A DNA stretch of 64,000 nt from Blastomussa wellsi (taxonomy: Eukaryota; Cnidaria; Anthozoa; Scleractinia; Plerogyridae). The position numbers were made by a program, and so were the translations under genes. Each line of letters begins with the position of its first letter. Positions within the stretch are counted from its first letter, which is position 1. Below the pieces are notes generated by a model. That model saw nothing but the letters and a program-made list of their open reading frames with translations, was not told where the DNA came from and did not search any database. Below are positions 50,046 to 63,975 of this stretch, piece after piece. Location of the stretch: assembly GCA_947652115.1 (NCBI GenBank), contig OX393574.1, positions 15,947,228-16,011,227 of the forward strand. Direction: 5' to 3'.

Positions 50046-52367
50046 GGATGGCTGCTGAGTCCATCTATACCAATTAGATCGAAATCGGAGAGGTCGAAAA
50101 AATTGGAAAACTTTCCTATGGTCCCCCCTTAGAAAAAAGTCCAAAATTGACCATTTTGGACACTTTTGAAAATCGTATTATTCCTCAGCCCATTGAGCTT
50201 TATTCATGCGGTTTTTTGCACAGTTGAAAACTAGGATAGTTGCTGAGTCCATCCATACCAAGTAGGCTAAGATCGGACGAGTAGTTTCTATTTTACAGCC
50301 TTCCAAAGTCGAGCTAAAATATCGGCCGATTTTGAAAAGTTTCCTATGGTCCCCCCTATGAAATCAGTCATTTTAGCCATATCTGAGAATCGTGTCATTT
50401 CTCAGCCAATTGAGCTTTTTACAAGCGGTTTTTTGCTGAAATGAAAAGTAGGATAGCTGCTGAGTAAATCCATACAAATTAGGCTGAAATCGGAGAGGTC
50501 GAAAAAATTTCCAAATTTTGCCCTGAAAAAGTGAAAAATTGGCCATTTTGGGCATAATTGAAAATCGTGTTATTCCTCAGCCAATTGAGGTTTTTACAAG
50601 CGGTTTTTGGCCCAGATGAAAACTAGGATGGCTGCTGAGTCCATCTATACCAATTAGATCGAAATCGGAGAGGTCGAAAAAATTGGAAAACTTTCCTATG
50701 GTCCCCCCTTAGAAAAAAGTCCAAAATTGACCATTTTGGACACTTTTGAAAATCGTATTATTCCTCAGCCCATTGAGCTTTATTCATGCGGTTTTTTGCA
50801 CAGTTGAAAACTAGGATAGTTGCTGAGTCCATCCATACCAAGTAGGCTAAGATCGGACGAGTAGTTTCTATTTTACAGCCTTCCAAAGTCGAGCTAAAAT
50901 ATCGGCCGATTTTGAAAAGTTTCCTATGGTCCCCCCTATGAAATCAGTCATTTTAGCCATATCTGAGAATCGTGTCATTTCTCAGCCAATTGAGCTTTTT
51001 ACAAGCGGTTTTTTGCTGAAATGAAAAGTAGGATAGCTGCTGAGTAAATCCATACAAATTAGGCTGAAATCGGAGAGGTCGAAAAAATTTCCAAATTTTG
51101 CCCTGAAAAAGTGAAAAATTGGCCATTTTGGGCATAATTGAAAATCGTGTTATTCCTCAGCCAATTGAGGTTTTTACAAGCGGTTTTTGGCCCAGATGAA
51201 AACTAGGATGGCTGCTGAGTCCATCTATACCAATTAGATCGAAATCGGAGAGGTCGAAAAAATTGGAAAACTTTCCTATGGTCCCCCCTTAGAAAAAAGT
51301 CCAAAATTGACCATTTTGGACACTTTTGAAAATCGTATTATTCCTCAGCCCATTGAGCTTTATTCATGCGGTTTTTTGCACAGTTGAAAACTAGGATAGT
51401 TGCTGAGTCCATCCATACCAAGTAGGCTAAGATCGGACGAGTAGTTTCTATTTTACAGCCTTCCAAAGTCGAGCTAAAATATCGGCCGATTTTGAAAAGT
51501 TTCCTATGGTCCCCCCTATGAAATCAGTCATTTTAGCCATATCCTGAGAATCGTGTCATTTCTCAGCCAATTGAGCTTTTTACAAGCGGTTTTTTGCTGA
51601 AATGAAAAGTAGGATAGCTGCTGAGTAAATCCATACAAATTAGGCTGAAATCGGAGAGGTCGAAAAAATTTCCAAATTTTGCCCTGAAAAAGTGAAAAAT
51701 TGGCCATTTTGGGCATAATTGAAAATCGTGTTATTCCTCAGCCAATTGAGGTTTTTACAAGCGGTTTTTGGCCCAGATGAAAACTAGGATGGCTGCTGAG
51801 TCCATCTATACCAATTAGATCGAAATCGGAGAGGTCGAAAAAATTGGAAAACTTTCCTATGGTCCCCCCTTAGAAAAAAGTCCAAAATTGACCATTTTGG
51901 ACACTTTTGAAAATCGTATTATTCCTCAGCCCATTGAGCTTTATTCATGCGGTTTTTTGCACAGTTGAAAACTAGGATAGTTGCTGAGTCCATCCATACC
52001 AAGTAGGCTAAGATCGGACGAGTAGTTTCTATTTTACAGCCTTCCAAAGTCGAGCTAAAATATCGGCCGATTTTGAAAAGTTTCCTATGGTCCCCCCTAT
52101 GAAATCAGTCATTTTAGCCATATCCTGAGAATCGTGTCATTTCTCAGCCAATTGAGCTTTTTACAAGCGGTTTTTTGCTGAAATGAAAAGTAGGATAGCT
52201 GCTGAGTAAATCCATACAAATTAGGCTGAAATCGGAGAGGTCGAAAAAATTTCCAAATTTTGCCCTGAAAAAGTGAAAAATTGGCCATTTTGGGCATAAT
52301 TGAAAATCGTGTTATTCCTCAGCCAATTGAGGTTTTTACGAGCGGTTTTTGGCCCAGATGAAAACTA
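50046..52367 (+). repeat. Block of units 88-91: P, P, Q, Q*
   Basis: Starts are 50046, 50626, 51206 and 51787. The last three units (P, Q, Q*) have the same types as the next three (52368-54109) and are the likely source of that copy. Confidence 0.84.
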
Positions 52368-54109
52368 GGATGGCTGCTGAGTCCATCTATACCAATTAGA
52401 TCGAAATCGGAGAGGTCGAAAAAATTGGAAAACTTTCCTATGGTCCCCCCTTAGAAAAAAGTCCAAAATTGACCATTTTGGACACTTTTGAAAATCGTAT
52501 TATTTCTCAGCCCATTGAGCTTTATTCATGCGGTTTTTTGCACAGTTGAAAACTAGGATAGTTGCTGAGTCCATCCATACCAAGTAGGCTAAGATCGGAC
52601 GAGTAGTTTCTATTTTACAGCCTTCCAAAGTCGAGCTAAAATATCGGCCGATTTTGAAAAGTTTCCTATGGTCCCCCCTATGAAATCAGTCATTTTAGCC
52701 ATATCTGAGAATCGTGTCATTTCTCAGCCAATTGAGCTTTTTACAAGCGGTTTTTTGCTGAAATGAAAAGTAGGATAGCTGCTGAGTAAATCCATACAAA
52801 TTAGGCTGAAATCGGAGAGGTCGAAAAAATTTCCAAATTTTGCCCTGAAAAAGTGAAAAATTGGCCATTTTGGGCATAATTGAAAATCGTGTTATTCCTC
52901 AGCCAATTGAGGTTTTTACAAGCGGTTTTTGGCCCAGATGAAAACTAGGATGGCTGCTGAGTCCATCTATACCAATTAGATCGAAATCGGAGAGGTCGAA
53001 AAAATTGGAAAACTTTCCTATGGTCCCCCCTTAGAAAAAAGTCCAAAATTGACCATTTTGGACACTTTTGAAAATCGTATTATTCCTCAGCCCATTGAGC
53101 TTTATTCATGCGGTTTTTTGCACAGTTGAAAACTAGGATAGTTGCTGAGTCCATCCATACCAAGTAGGCTAAGATCGGACGAGTAGTTTCTATTTTACAG
53201 CCTTCCAAAGTCGAGCTAAAATATCGGCCGATTTTGAAAAGTTTCCTATGGTCCCCCCTATGAAATCAGTCATTTTAGCCATATCCTGAGAATCGTGTCA
53301 TTTCTCAGCCAATTGAGCTTTTTACAAGCGGTTTTTTGCTAAAATGAAAAGTAGGATAGCTGCTGAGTAAATCCATACAAATTAGGCTGAAATCGGAGAG
53401 GTCGAAAAAATTTCCAAATTTTGCCCTGAAAAAGTGAAAAATTGGCCATTTTGGGCATAATTGAAAATCGTGTTATTCCTCAGCCAATTGAGGTTTTTAC
53501 AAGCGGTTTTTGGCCCAGATGAAAACTAGGATGGCTGCTGAGTCCATCTATACCAATTAGATCGAAATCGGAGAGGTCGAAAAAATTGGAAAACTTTCCT
53601 ATGGTCCCCCCTTAGAAAAAAGTCCAAAATTGACCATTTTGGACACTTTTGAAAATCGTATTATTCCTCAGCCCATTGAGCTTTATTCATGCGGTTTTTT
53701 GCACAGTTGAAAACTAGGATAGTTGCTGAGTCCATCCATACCAAGTAGGCTAAGATCGGACGAGTAGTTTCTATTTTACAGCCTTCCAAAGTCGAGCTAA
53801 AATATCGGCCGATTTTGAAAAGTTTCCTATGGTCCCCCCTATGAAATCAGTCATTTTAGCCATATCCTGAGAATCGTGTCATTTCTCAGCCAATTGAGCT
53901 TTTTACAAGCGGTTTTTTGCTGAAATGAAAAGTAGGATAGCTGCTGAGTAAATCCATACAAATCAGGCTGAAATCGGAGAGGTCGAAAAAATTTCCAAAT
54001 TTTGCCCTGAAAAAGTGAAAAATTGGCCATTTTGGGCATAATTGAAAATCGTGTTATTCCTCAGCCAATTGAGGTTTTTACGAGCGGTTTTTGGCCCAGA
54101 TGAAAACTA
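52368..54109 (+). repeat. Three-unit duplication, units 92-94: P, Q, Q*
   Basis: Starts are 52368, 52948 and 53529. Unit 92 has C-to-T at 52505 (TATTTCTC), otherwise seen only in unit 95 at 54247. The types repeat units 89-91. Unit 92 is thus best read as a hybrid: the A subunit of the unit now at 54110 joined to the B and C subunits of a copy of unit 89. Private changes are G-to-A at 53341 and T-to-C at 53964. Confidence 0.85.
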
Positions 54110-55269
54110 GGATGGCTGCTGAGTCCATCTATACCAATTAGATCGAAATCGGAGAGGTCGAAAAAATTGGAAAACTTTCCTATGGTCCCCCCTTAGAAAA
54201 AAGTCCAAAATTGACCATTTTGGACACTTTTGAAAATCGTATTATTTCTCAGCCCATTGAGCTTTATTCATGCGGTTTTTTGCACAGTTGAAAACTAGGA
54301 TAGTTGCTGAGTCCATCCATACCAAGTAGGCTAAGATCGGACGAGTAGTTTCTATTTTACAGCCTTCCAAAGTCGAGCTAAAATATCGGCCGATTTTGAA
54401 AAGTTTCCTATGGTCCCCCCTATGAAATCAGTCATTTTAGCCATATCTGAGAATCGTGTCATTTCTCAGCCAATTGAGCTTTTTACAAGCGGTTTTTTGC
54501 TGAAATGAAAAGTAGGATAGCTGCTGAGTAAATCCATACAAATTAGGCTGAAATCGGAGAGGTCGAAAAAATTTCGAAATTTTGCCCTGAAAAAGTGAAA
54601 AATTGGCCATTTTGGGCATAATTGAAAATCGTGTTATTCCTCAGCCAATTGAGGTTTTTACGAGCGGTTTTTGGCCCAGATGAAAACTAGGATGGCTGCT
54701 GAGTCCATCTATACCAATTAGATCGAAATCGGAGAGGTCGAAAAAATTGGAAAACTTTCCTATGGTCCCCCCTTAGAAAAAAGTCCAAAATTGACCATTT
54801 TGGACACTTTTGAAAATCGTATTATTCCTCAGCCCATTGAGCTTTATTCATGCGGTTTTTTGCACAGTTGAAAACTAGGATAGTTGCTGAGTCCATCCAT
54901 ACCAAGTAGGCTAAGATCGGACGAGTAGTTTCTATTTTACAGCCTTCCAAAGTCGAGCTAAAATATCGGCCGATTTTGAAAAGTTTCCTATGGTCCCCCC
55001 TATGAAATCAGTCATTTTAGCCATATCTGAGAATCGTGTCATTTCTCAGCCAATTGAGCTTTTTACAAGCGGTTTTTTGCTGAAATGAAAAGTAGGATAG
55101 CTGCTGAGTAAATCCATACAAATTAGGCTGAAATCGGAGAGGTCGAAAAAATTTCGAAATTTTGCCCTGAAAAAGTGAAAAATTGGCCATTTTGGGCATA
55201 ATTGAAAATCGTGTTATTCCTCAGCCAATTGAGGTTTTTACAAGCGGTTTTTGGCCCAGATGAAAACTA
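54110..55269 (+). repeat. Units 95-96: V*, V
   Basis: Starts are 54110 and 54690. Both are 580 bp with 467G. Unit 96 is the only V unit without 553G, meaning the transferred tract ended between offsets 467 and 553. Confidence 0.83.
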
Positions 55270-58200
55270 GGATGGCTGCTGAGTCCATCTATACCAATTA
55301 GATCGAAATCGGAGAGGTCGAAAAAATTGGAAAACTTTCCTATGGTCCCCCCTTAGAAAAAAGTCCAAAATTGACCATTTTGGACACTTTTGAAAATCGT
55401 ATTATTCCTCAGCCCATTGAGCTTTATTCATGCGGTTTTTTGCACAGTTGAAAACTAGGATAGTTGCTGAGTCCATCCATACCAAGTAGGCTAAGATCGG
55501 ACGAGTAGTTTCTATTTTACAGCCTTCCAAAGTCGAGCTAAAATATCGGCCGATTTTGAAAAGTTTCCTATGGTCCCCCCTATGAAATCAGTCATTTTAG
55601 CCATATCTGAGAATCGTGTCATTTCTCAGCCAATTGAGCTTTTTACAAGCGGTTTTTTGCTGAAATGAAAAGTAGGATAGCTGCTGAGTAAATCCATACA
55701 AATTAGGCTGAAATCGGAGAGGTCGAAAAAATTTCCAAATTTTGCCCTGAAAAAGTGAAAAATTGGCCATTTTGGGCATAATTGAAAATCGTGTTATTCC
55801 TCAGCCAATTGAGGTTTTTACAAGCGGTTTTTGGCCCAGATGAAAACTAGGATGGCTGCTGAGTCCATCTATACCAATTAGATCGAAATCGGAGAGGTCG
55901 AAAAAATTGGAAAACTTTCCTATGGTCCCCCCTTAGAAAAAAGTCCAAAATTGACCATTTTGGACACTTTTGAAAATCGTATTATTCCTCAGCCCATTGA
56001 GCTTTATTCATGCGGTTTTTTGCACAGTTGAAAACTAGGATAGTTGCTGAGTCCATCCATACCAAGTAGGCTAAGATCGGACGAGTAGTTTCTATTTTAC
56101 AGCCTTCCAAAGTCGAGCTAAAATATCGGCCGATTTTGAAAAGTTTCCTATGGTCCCCCCTATGAAATCAGTCATTTTAGCCATATCTGAGAATCGTGTC
56201 ATTTCTCAGCCAATTGAGCTTTTTACAAGCGGTTTTTTGCTGAAATGAAAAGTAGGATAGCTGCTGAGTAAATCCATACAAATTAGGCTGAAATCGGAGA
56301 GGTCGAAAAAATTTCCAAATTTTGCCCTGAAAAAGTGAAAAATTGGCCATTTTGGGCATAATTGAAAATCGTGTTATTCCTCAGCCAATTGAGGTTTTTA
56401 CAAGCGGTTTTTGGCCCAGATGAAAACTAGGATGGCTGCTGAGTCCATCTATACCAATTAGATCGAAATCGGAGAGGTCGAAAAAATTGGAAAACTTTCC
56501 TATGGTCCCCCCTTAGAAAAAAGTCCAAAATTGACCATTTTGGACACTTTTGAAAATCGTATTATTCCTCAGCCCATTGAGCTTTATTCATGCGGTTTTT
56601 TGCACAGTTGAAAACTAGGATAGTTGCTGAGTCCATCCATACCAAGTAGGCTAAGATCGGACGAGTAGTTTCTATTTTACAGCCTTCCAAAGTCGAGCTA
56701 AAATATCGGCCGATTTTGAAAAGTTTCCTATGGTCCCCCCTATGAAATCAGTCATTTTAGCCATATCCTGAGAATCGTGTCATTTCTCAGCCAATTGAGC
56801 TTTTTACAAGCGGTTTTTTGCTGAAATGAAAAGTAGGATAGCTGCTGAGTAAATCCATACAAATTAGGCTGAAATCGGAGAGGTCGAAAAAATTTCCAAA
56901 TTTTGCCCTGAAAAAGTGAAAAATTGGCCATTTTGGGCATAATTGAAAATCGTGTTATTCCTCAGCCAATTGAGGTTTTTACAAGCGGTTTTTGGCCCAG
57001 ATGAAAACTAGGATGGCTGCTGAGTCCATCTATACCAATTAGATCGAAATCGGAGAGGTCGAAAAAATTGGAAAACTTTCCTATGGTCCCCCCTTAGAAA
57101 AAAGTCCAAAATTGACCATTTTGGACACTTTTGAAAATCGTATTATTCCTCAGCCCATTGAGCTTTATTCATGCGGTTTTTTGCACAGTTGAAAACTAGG
57201 ATAGTTGCTGAGTCCATCCATACCAAGTAGGCTAAGATCGGACGAGTAGTTTCTATTTTACAGCCTTCCAAAGTCGAGCTAAAATATCGGCCGATTTTGA
57301 AAAGTTTCCTATGGTCCCCCCTATGAAATCAGTCATTTTAGCCATATCCTGAGAATCGTGTGATTTCTCAGCCAATTGAGCTTTTTACAAGCGGTTTTTT
57401 GCTGAAATGAAAAGTAGGATAGCTGCTGAGTAAATCCATACAAATTAGGCTGAAATCGGAGAGGTCGAAAAAATTTCCAAATTTTGCCCTGAAAAAGTGA
57501 AAAATTGGCCATTTTGGGCATAATTGAAAATCGTGTTATTCCTCAGCCAATTGAGGTTTTTACAAGCGGTTTTTGGCCCAGATGAAAACTAGGATGGCTG
57601 CTGAGTCCATCTATACCAATTAGATCGAAATCGGAGAGGTCGAAAAAATTGGAAAACTTTCCTATGGTCCCCCCTTAGAAAAAAGTCCAAAATTGACCAT
57701 TTTGGACACTTTTGAAAATCGTATTATTCCTCAGCCCATTGAGCTTTATTCATGCGGTTTTTTGCACAGTTGAAAACTAGGATAGTTGCTGAGTCCATCC
57801 ATACCAAGTAGGCTAAGATCGGACGAGTAGTTTCTATTTTACAGCCTTCCAAAGTCGAGCTAAAATATCGGCCGATTTTGAAAAGTTTCCTATGGTCCCC
57901 CCTATGAAATCAGTCATTTTAGCCATATCCTGAGAATCGTGTGATTTCTCAGCCAATTGAGCTTTTTACAAGCGGTTTTTTGCTGAAATGAAAAGTAGGA
58001 TAGCTGCTGAGTAAATCCATACAAATTAGGCTGAAATCGGAGAGGTCGAAAAAATTTCCAAATTTTGCCCTGAAAAAGTGAAAAATTGGCCATTTTGGGC
58101 ATAATTGAAAATCGTGTTATTCCTCAGCCAATTGAGGTTTTTACGAGCGGTTTTTGGCCCAGATGAAAACTAGGATGGCTGCTGAGTCCATCTATACCAA

Positions 58201-58752
58201 TTAGATCGAAATCGGAGAGGTCGAAAAAATTGGAAAACTTTCCTATGGTCCCCCCTTAGAAAAAAGTCCAAAATTGACCATTTTGGACACTTTTGAAAAT
58301 CGTATTATTCCTCAGCCCATTGAGCTTTATTCATGCGGTTTTTTCCACAGTTGAAAACTAGGATAGTTGCTGAGTCCATCCATACCAAGTAGGCTAAGAT
58401 CGGACGAGTAGTTTCTATTTTACAGCCTTCCAAAGTCGAGCTAAAATATCGGCCGATTTTGAAAAGTTTCCTATGGTCCCCCCTATGAAATCAGTCATTT
58501 TAGCCATATCTGAGAATCGTGTCATTTCTCAGCCAATTGAGCTTTTTACAAGCGGTTTTTTGCTGAAATGAAAAGTAGGATAGCTGCTGAGTAAATCCAT
58601 ACAAATTAGGCTGAAATCGGAGAGGTCGAAAAAATTTCGAAATTTTGCCCTGAAAAAGTGAAAAATTGGCCATTTTGGGCATAATTGAAAATCGTGTTAT
58701 TCCTCAGCCAATTGAGGTTTTTACGAGCGGTTTTTGGCCCAGATGAAAACTA
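55270..58752 (+). repeat. Units 97-102: P, P, Q, R, R*, V*
   Basis: Starts are 55270, 55850, 56430, 57011, 57592 and 58173. This is a hexamer-like block with a second R in place of S*, then a V*. R* at 57592 has 553G without 467G. Private G-to-C at 58345 in unit 102. Confidence 0.83.
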
Positions 58753-61655
58753 GGATGGCTGCTGAGTCCATCTATACCAATTAGATCGAAATCGGAGAGG
58801 TCGAAAAAATTGGAAAACTTTCCTATGGTCCCCCCTTAGAAAAAAGTCCAAAATTGACCATTTTGGACACTTTTGAAAATCGTATTATTCCTCAGCCCAT
58901 TGAGCTTTATTCATGCGGTTTTTTGCACAGTTGAAAACTAGGATAGTTGCTGAGTCCATCCATACCAAGTAGGCTAAGATCGGACGAGTAGTTTCTATTT
59001 TACAGCCTTCCAAAGTCGAACTAAAATATCGGCCGATTTTGAAAAGTTTCCTATGGTCCCCCCTATGAAATCAGTCATTTTAGCCATATCTGAGAATCGT
59101 GTCATTTCTCAGCCAATTGAGCTTTTTACAAGCGGTTTTTTGCTGAAATGAAAAGTAGGATAGCTGCTGAGTAAATCCATACAAATTAGGCTGAAATCGG
59201 AGAGGTCGAAAAAATTTCCAAATTTTGCCCTGAAAAAGTGAAAAATTGGCCATTTTGGGCATAATTGAAAATCGTGTTATTCCTCAGCCAATTGAGGTTT
59301 TTACAAGCGGTTTTTGGCCCAGATGAAAACTAGGATGGCTGCTGAGTCCATCTATACCAATTAGATCGAAATCGGAGAGGTCGAAAAAATTGGAAAACTT
59401 TCCTATGGTCCCCCCTTAGAAAAAAGTCCAAAATTGACCATTTTGGACACTTTTGAAAATCGTATTATTCCTCAGCCCATTGAGCTTTATTCATGCGGTT
59501 TTTTGCACAGTTGAAAACTAGGATAGTTGCTGAGTCCATCCATACCAAGTAGGCTAAGATCGGACGAGTAGTTTCTATTTTACAGCCTTCCAAAGTCGAG
59601 CTAAAATATCGGCCGATTTTGAAAAGTTTCCTATGGTCCCCCCTATGAAATCAGTCATTTTAGCCATATCTGAGAATCGTGTCATTTCTCAGCCAATTGA
59701 GCTTTTTACAAGCGGTTTTTTGCTGAAATGAAAAGTAGGATAGCTGCTGAGTAAATCCATACAAATTAGGCTGAAATCGGAGAGGTCGAAAAAATTTCCA
59801 AATTTTGCCCTGAAAAAGTGAAAAATTGGCCATTTTGGGCATAATTGAAAATCGTGTTATTCCTCAGCCAATTGAGGTTTTTACAAGCGGTTTTTGGCCC
59901 AGATGAAAACTAGGATGGCTGCTGAGTCCATCTATACCAATTAGATCGAAATCGGAGAGGTCGAAAAAATTGGAAAACTTTCCTATGGTCCCCCCTTAGA
60001 AAAAAGTCCAAAATTGACCATTTTGGACACTTTTGAAAATCGTATTATTCCTCAGCCCATTGAGCTTTATTCATGCGGTTTTTTGCACAGTTGAAAACTA
60101 GGATAGTTGCTGAGTCCATCCATACCAAGTAGGCTAAGATCGGACGAGTAGTTTCTATTTTACAGCCTTCCAAAGTCGAGCTAAAATATCGGCCGATTTT
60201 GAAAAGTTTCCTATGGTCCCCCCTATGAAATCAGTCATTTTAGCCATATCCTGAGAATCGTGTCATTTCTCAGCCAATTGAGCTTTTTACAAGCGGTTTT
60301 TTGCTGAAATGAAAAGTAGGATAGCTGCTGAGTAAATCCATACAAATTAGGCTGAAATCGGAGAGGTCGAAAAAATTTCCAAATTTTGCCCTGAAAAAGT
60401 GAAAAATTGGCCATTTTGGGCATAATTGAAAATCGTGTTATTCCTCAGCCAATTGAGGTTTTTACAAGCGGTTTTTGGCCCAGATGAAAACTAGGATGGC
60501 TGCTGAGTCCATCTATACCAATTAGATCGAAATCGGAGAGGTCGAAAAAATTGGAAAACTTTCCTATGGTCCCCCCTTAGAAAAAAGTCCAAAATTGACC
60601 ATTTTGGACACTTTTGAAAATCGTATTATTCCTCAGCCCATTGAGCTTTATTCATGCGGTTTTTTGCACAGTTGAAAACTAGGATAGTTGCTGAGTCCAT
60701 CCATACCAAGTAGGCTAAGATCGGACGAGTAGTTTCTATTTTACAGCCTTCCAAAGTCGAGCTAAAATATCGGCCGATTTTGAAAAGTTTCCTATGGTCC
60801 CCCCTATGAAATCAGTCATTTTAGCCATATCCTGAGAATCGTGTGATTTCTCAGCCAATTGAGCTTTTTACAAGCGGTTTTTTGCTGAAATGAAAAGTAG
60901 GATAGCTGCTGAGTAAATCCATACAAATTAGGCTGAAATCGGAGAGGTCGAAAAAATTTCCAAATTTTGCCCTGAAAAAGTGAAAAATTGGCCATTTTGG
61001 GCATAATTGAAAATCGTGTTATTCCTCAGCCAATTGAGGTTTTTACAAGCGGTTTTTGGCCCAGATGAAAACTAGGATGGCTGCTGAGTCCATCTATACC
61101 AATTAGATCGAAATCGGAGAGGTCGAAAAAATTGGAAAACTTTCCTATGGTCCCCCCTTAGAAAAAAGTCCAAAATTGACCATTTTGGACACTTTTGAAA
61201 ATCGTATTATTCCTCAGCCCATTGAGCTTTATTCATGCGGTATTTTGCACAGTTGAAAACTAGGATAGTTGCTGAGTCCATCCATACCAAGTAGGCTAAG
61301 ATCGGACGAGTAGTTTCTATTTTACAGCCTTCCAAAGTTGAGCTAAAATATCGGCCGATTTTGAAAAGTTTCCTATGGTCCCCCCTATGAAATCAGTCAT
61401 TTTAGCCATATCCTGAGAATCGTGTGATTTCTCAGCCAATTGAGCTTTTTACAAGCGGTTTTTTGCTGAAATGAAAAGTAGGATAGCTGCTGAGTAAATC
61501 CATACAAATTAGGCTGAAATCGGAGAGGTCGAAAAAATTTCGAAATTTTGCCCTGAAAAAGTGAAAAATTGGCCATTTTGGGCATAATTGAAAATCGTGT
61601 TATTCCTCAGCCAATTGAGGTTTTTACGAGCGGTTTTTGGCCCAGATGAAAACTA
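58753..61655 (+). repeat. Units 103-107: P, P, Q, R, S*
   Basis: Starts are 58753, 59333, 59913, 60494 and 61075. This is the core pattern with one P missing. Private changes are G-to-A at 59020, T-to-A at 61242 and C-to-T at 61339. Confidence 0.85.
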
Positions 61656-63975
61656 GGATGGCTGCTGAGTCCATCTATACCAATTAGATCGAAATCGGAG
61701 AGGTCGAAAAAATTGGAAAACTTTCCTATGGTCCCCCCTTAGAAAAAAGTCCAAAATTGACCATTTTGGACACTTTTGAAAATCGTATTATTCCTCAGCC
61801 CATTGAGCTTTATTCATGCGGTTTTTTGCACAGTTGGAAACTAGGATAGTTGCTGAGTCCATCCATACCAAGTAGGCTAAGATCGGACGAGTAGTTTCTA
61901 TTTTACAGCCTTCCAAAGTCGAGCTAAAATATCGGCCGATTTTGAAAAGTTTCCTATGGTCCCCCCTATGAAATCAGTCATTTTAGCCATATCTGAGAAT
62001 CGTGTCATTTCTCAGCCAATTGAGCTTTTTACAAGCGGTTTTTTGCTGAAATGAAAAGTAGGATAGCTTCTGAGTAAATCCATACAAATTAGGCTGAAAT
62101 CGGAGAGGTCGAAAAAATTTCCAAATTTTGCCCTGAAAAAGTGAAAAATTGGCCATTTTGGGCATAATTGAAAATCGTGTTATTCCTCAGCCAATTGAGG
62201 TTTTTACAAGCGGTTTTTGGCCCAGATGAAAACTAGGATGGCTGCTGAGTCCATCTATACCAATTAGATCGAAATCGGAGAGGTCGAAAAAATTGGAAAA
62301 CTTTCCTATGGTCCCCCCTTAGAAAAAAGTCCAAAATTGACCATTTTGGACACTTTTGAAAATCGTATTATTCCTCAGCCCATTGAGCTTTATTCATGCG
62401 GTTTTTTGCACAGTTGAAAACTAGGATAGTTGCTGAGTCCATCCATACCAAGTAGGCTAAGATCGGACGAGTAGTTTCTATTTTACAGCCTTCCAAAGTC
62501 GAGCTAAAATATCGGCCGATTTTGAAAAGTTTCCTATGGTCCCCCCTATGAAATCAGTCATTTTAGCCATATCTGAGAATCGTGTCATTTCTCAGCCAAT
62601 TGAGCTTTTTACAAGCGGTTTTTTGCTGAAATGAAAAGTAGGATAGCTGCTGAGTAAATCCATACAAATTAGGCTGAAATCGGAGAGGTCGAAAAAATTT
62701 CCAAATTTTGCCCTGAAAAAGTGAAAAATTGGCCATTTTGGGCATAATTGAAAATCGTGTTATTCCTCAGCCAATTGAGGTTTTTACAAGCGGTTTTTGG
62801 CCCAGATGAAAACTAGGATGGCTGCTGAGTCCATCTATACCAATTAGATCGAAATCGGAGAGGTCGAAAAAATTGGAAAACTTTCCTATGGTCCCCCCTT
62901 AGAAAAAAGTCCAAAATTGACCATTTTGGACACTTTTGAAAATCGTATTATTCCTCAGCCCATTGAGCTTTATTCATGCGGTTTTTTGCACAGTTGAAAA
63001 CTAGGATACTTGCTGAGTCCATCCATACCAAGTAGGCTAAGATCGGACGAGTAGTTTCTATTTTACAGCCTTCCAAAGTCGAGCTAAAATATCGGCCGAT
63101 TTTGAAAAGTTTCCTATGGTCCCCCCTATGAAATCAGTCATTTTAGCCATATCTGAGAATCGTGTCATTTCTCAGCCAATTCAGCTTTTTACAAGCGGTT
63201 TTTTGCTGAAATGAAAAGTAGGATAGCTGCTGAGTAAATCCATACAAATTAGGCTGAAATCGGAGAGGTCGAAAAAATTTCGAAATTTTGCCCTGAAAAA
63301 GTGAAAAATTGGCCATTTTGGGCATAATTGAAAATCGTGTTATTCCTCAGCCAATTGAGGTTTTTACGAGCGGTTTTTGGCCCAGATGAAAACTAGGATG
63401 GCTGCTGAGTCCATCTATACCAATTAGATCGAAATCGGAGAGGTCGAAAAAATTGGAAAACTTTCCTATGGTCCCCCCTTAGAAAAAAGTCCAAAATTGA
63501 CCATTTTGGACACTTTTGAAAATCGTATTATTCCTCAGCCCATTGAGCTTTATTCATGCGGTTTTTTGCACAGTTGGAAACTAGGATAGTTGCTGAGTCC
63601 ATCCATACCAAGTAGGCTAAGATCGGACGAGTAGTTTCTATTTTACAGCCTTCCAAAGTCGAGCTAAAATATCGGCCGATTTTGAAAAGTTTCCTATGGT
63701 CCCCCCTATGAAATCAGTCATTTTAGCCATATCTGAGAATCGTGTCATTTCTCAGCCAATTGAGCTTTTTACAAGCGGTTTTTTGCTGAAATGAAAAGTA
63801 GGATAGCTGCTGAGTAAATCCATACAAATTAGGCTGAAATCGGAGAGGTCGAAAAAATTTCCAAATTTTGCCCTGAAAAAGTGAAAAATTGGCCATTTTG
63901 GGCATAATTGAAAATCGTGTTATTCCTCAGCCAATTGAGGTTTTTACAAGCGGTTTTTGGCCCAGATGAAAACTA
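61656..63975 (+). repeat. Units 108-111: P, P, V*, P with a three-unit duplication
   Basis: Starts are 61656, 62236, 62816 and 63396. Units 108 and 111 share A-to-G at offset 182 (61837 and 63577), seen nowhere else, 1,740 bp apart. The V* between them (unit 110) fits the product of a crossover joining a P unit to the right part of unit 107 (S*), after which unit 108 repeats as 111. Unit 108 alone has G-to-T at 62069; unit 110 has private changes at 63009 and 63182. Confidence 0.84.
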
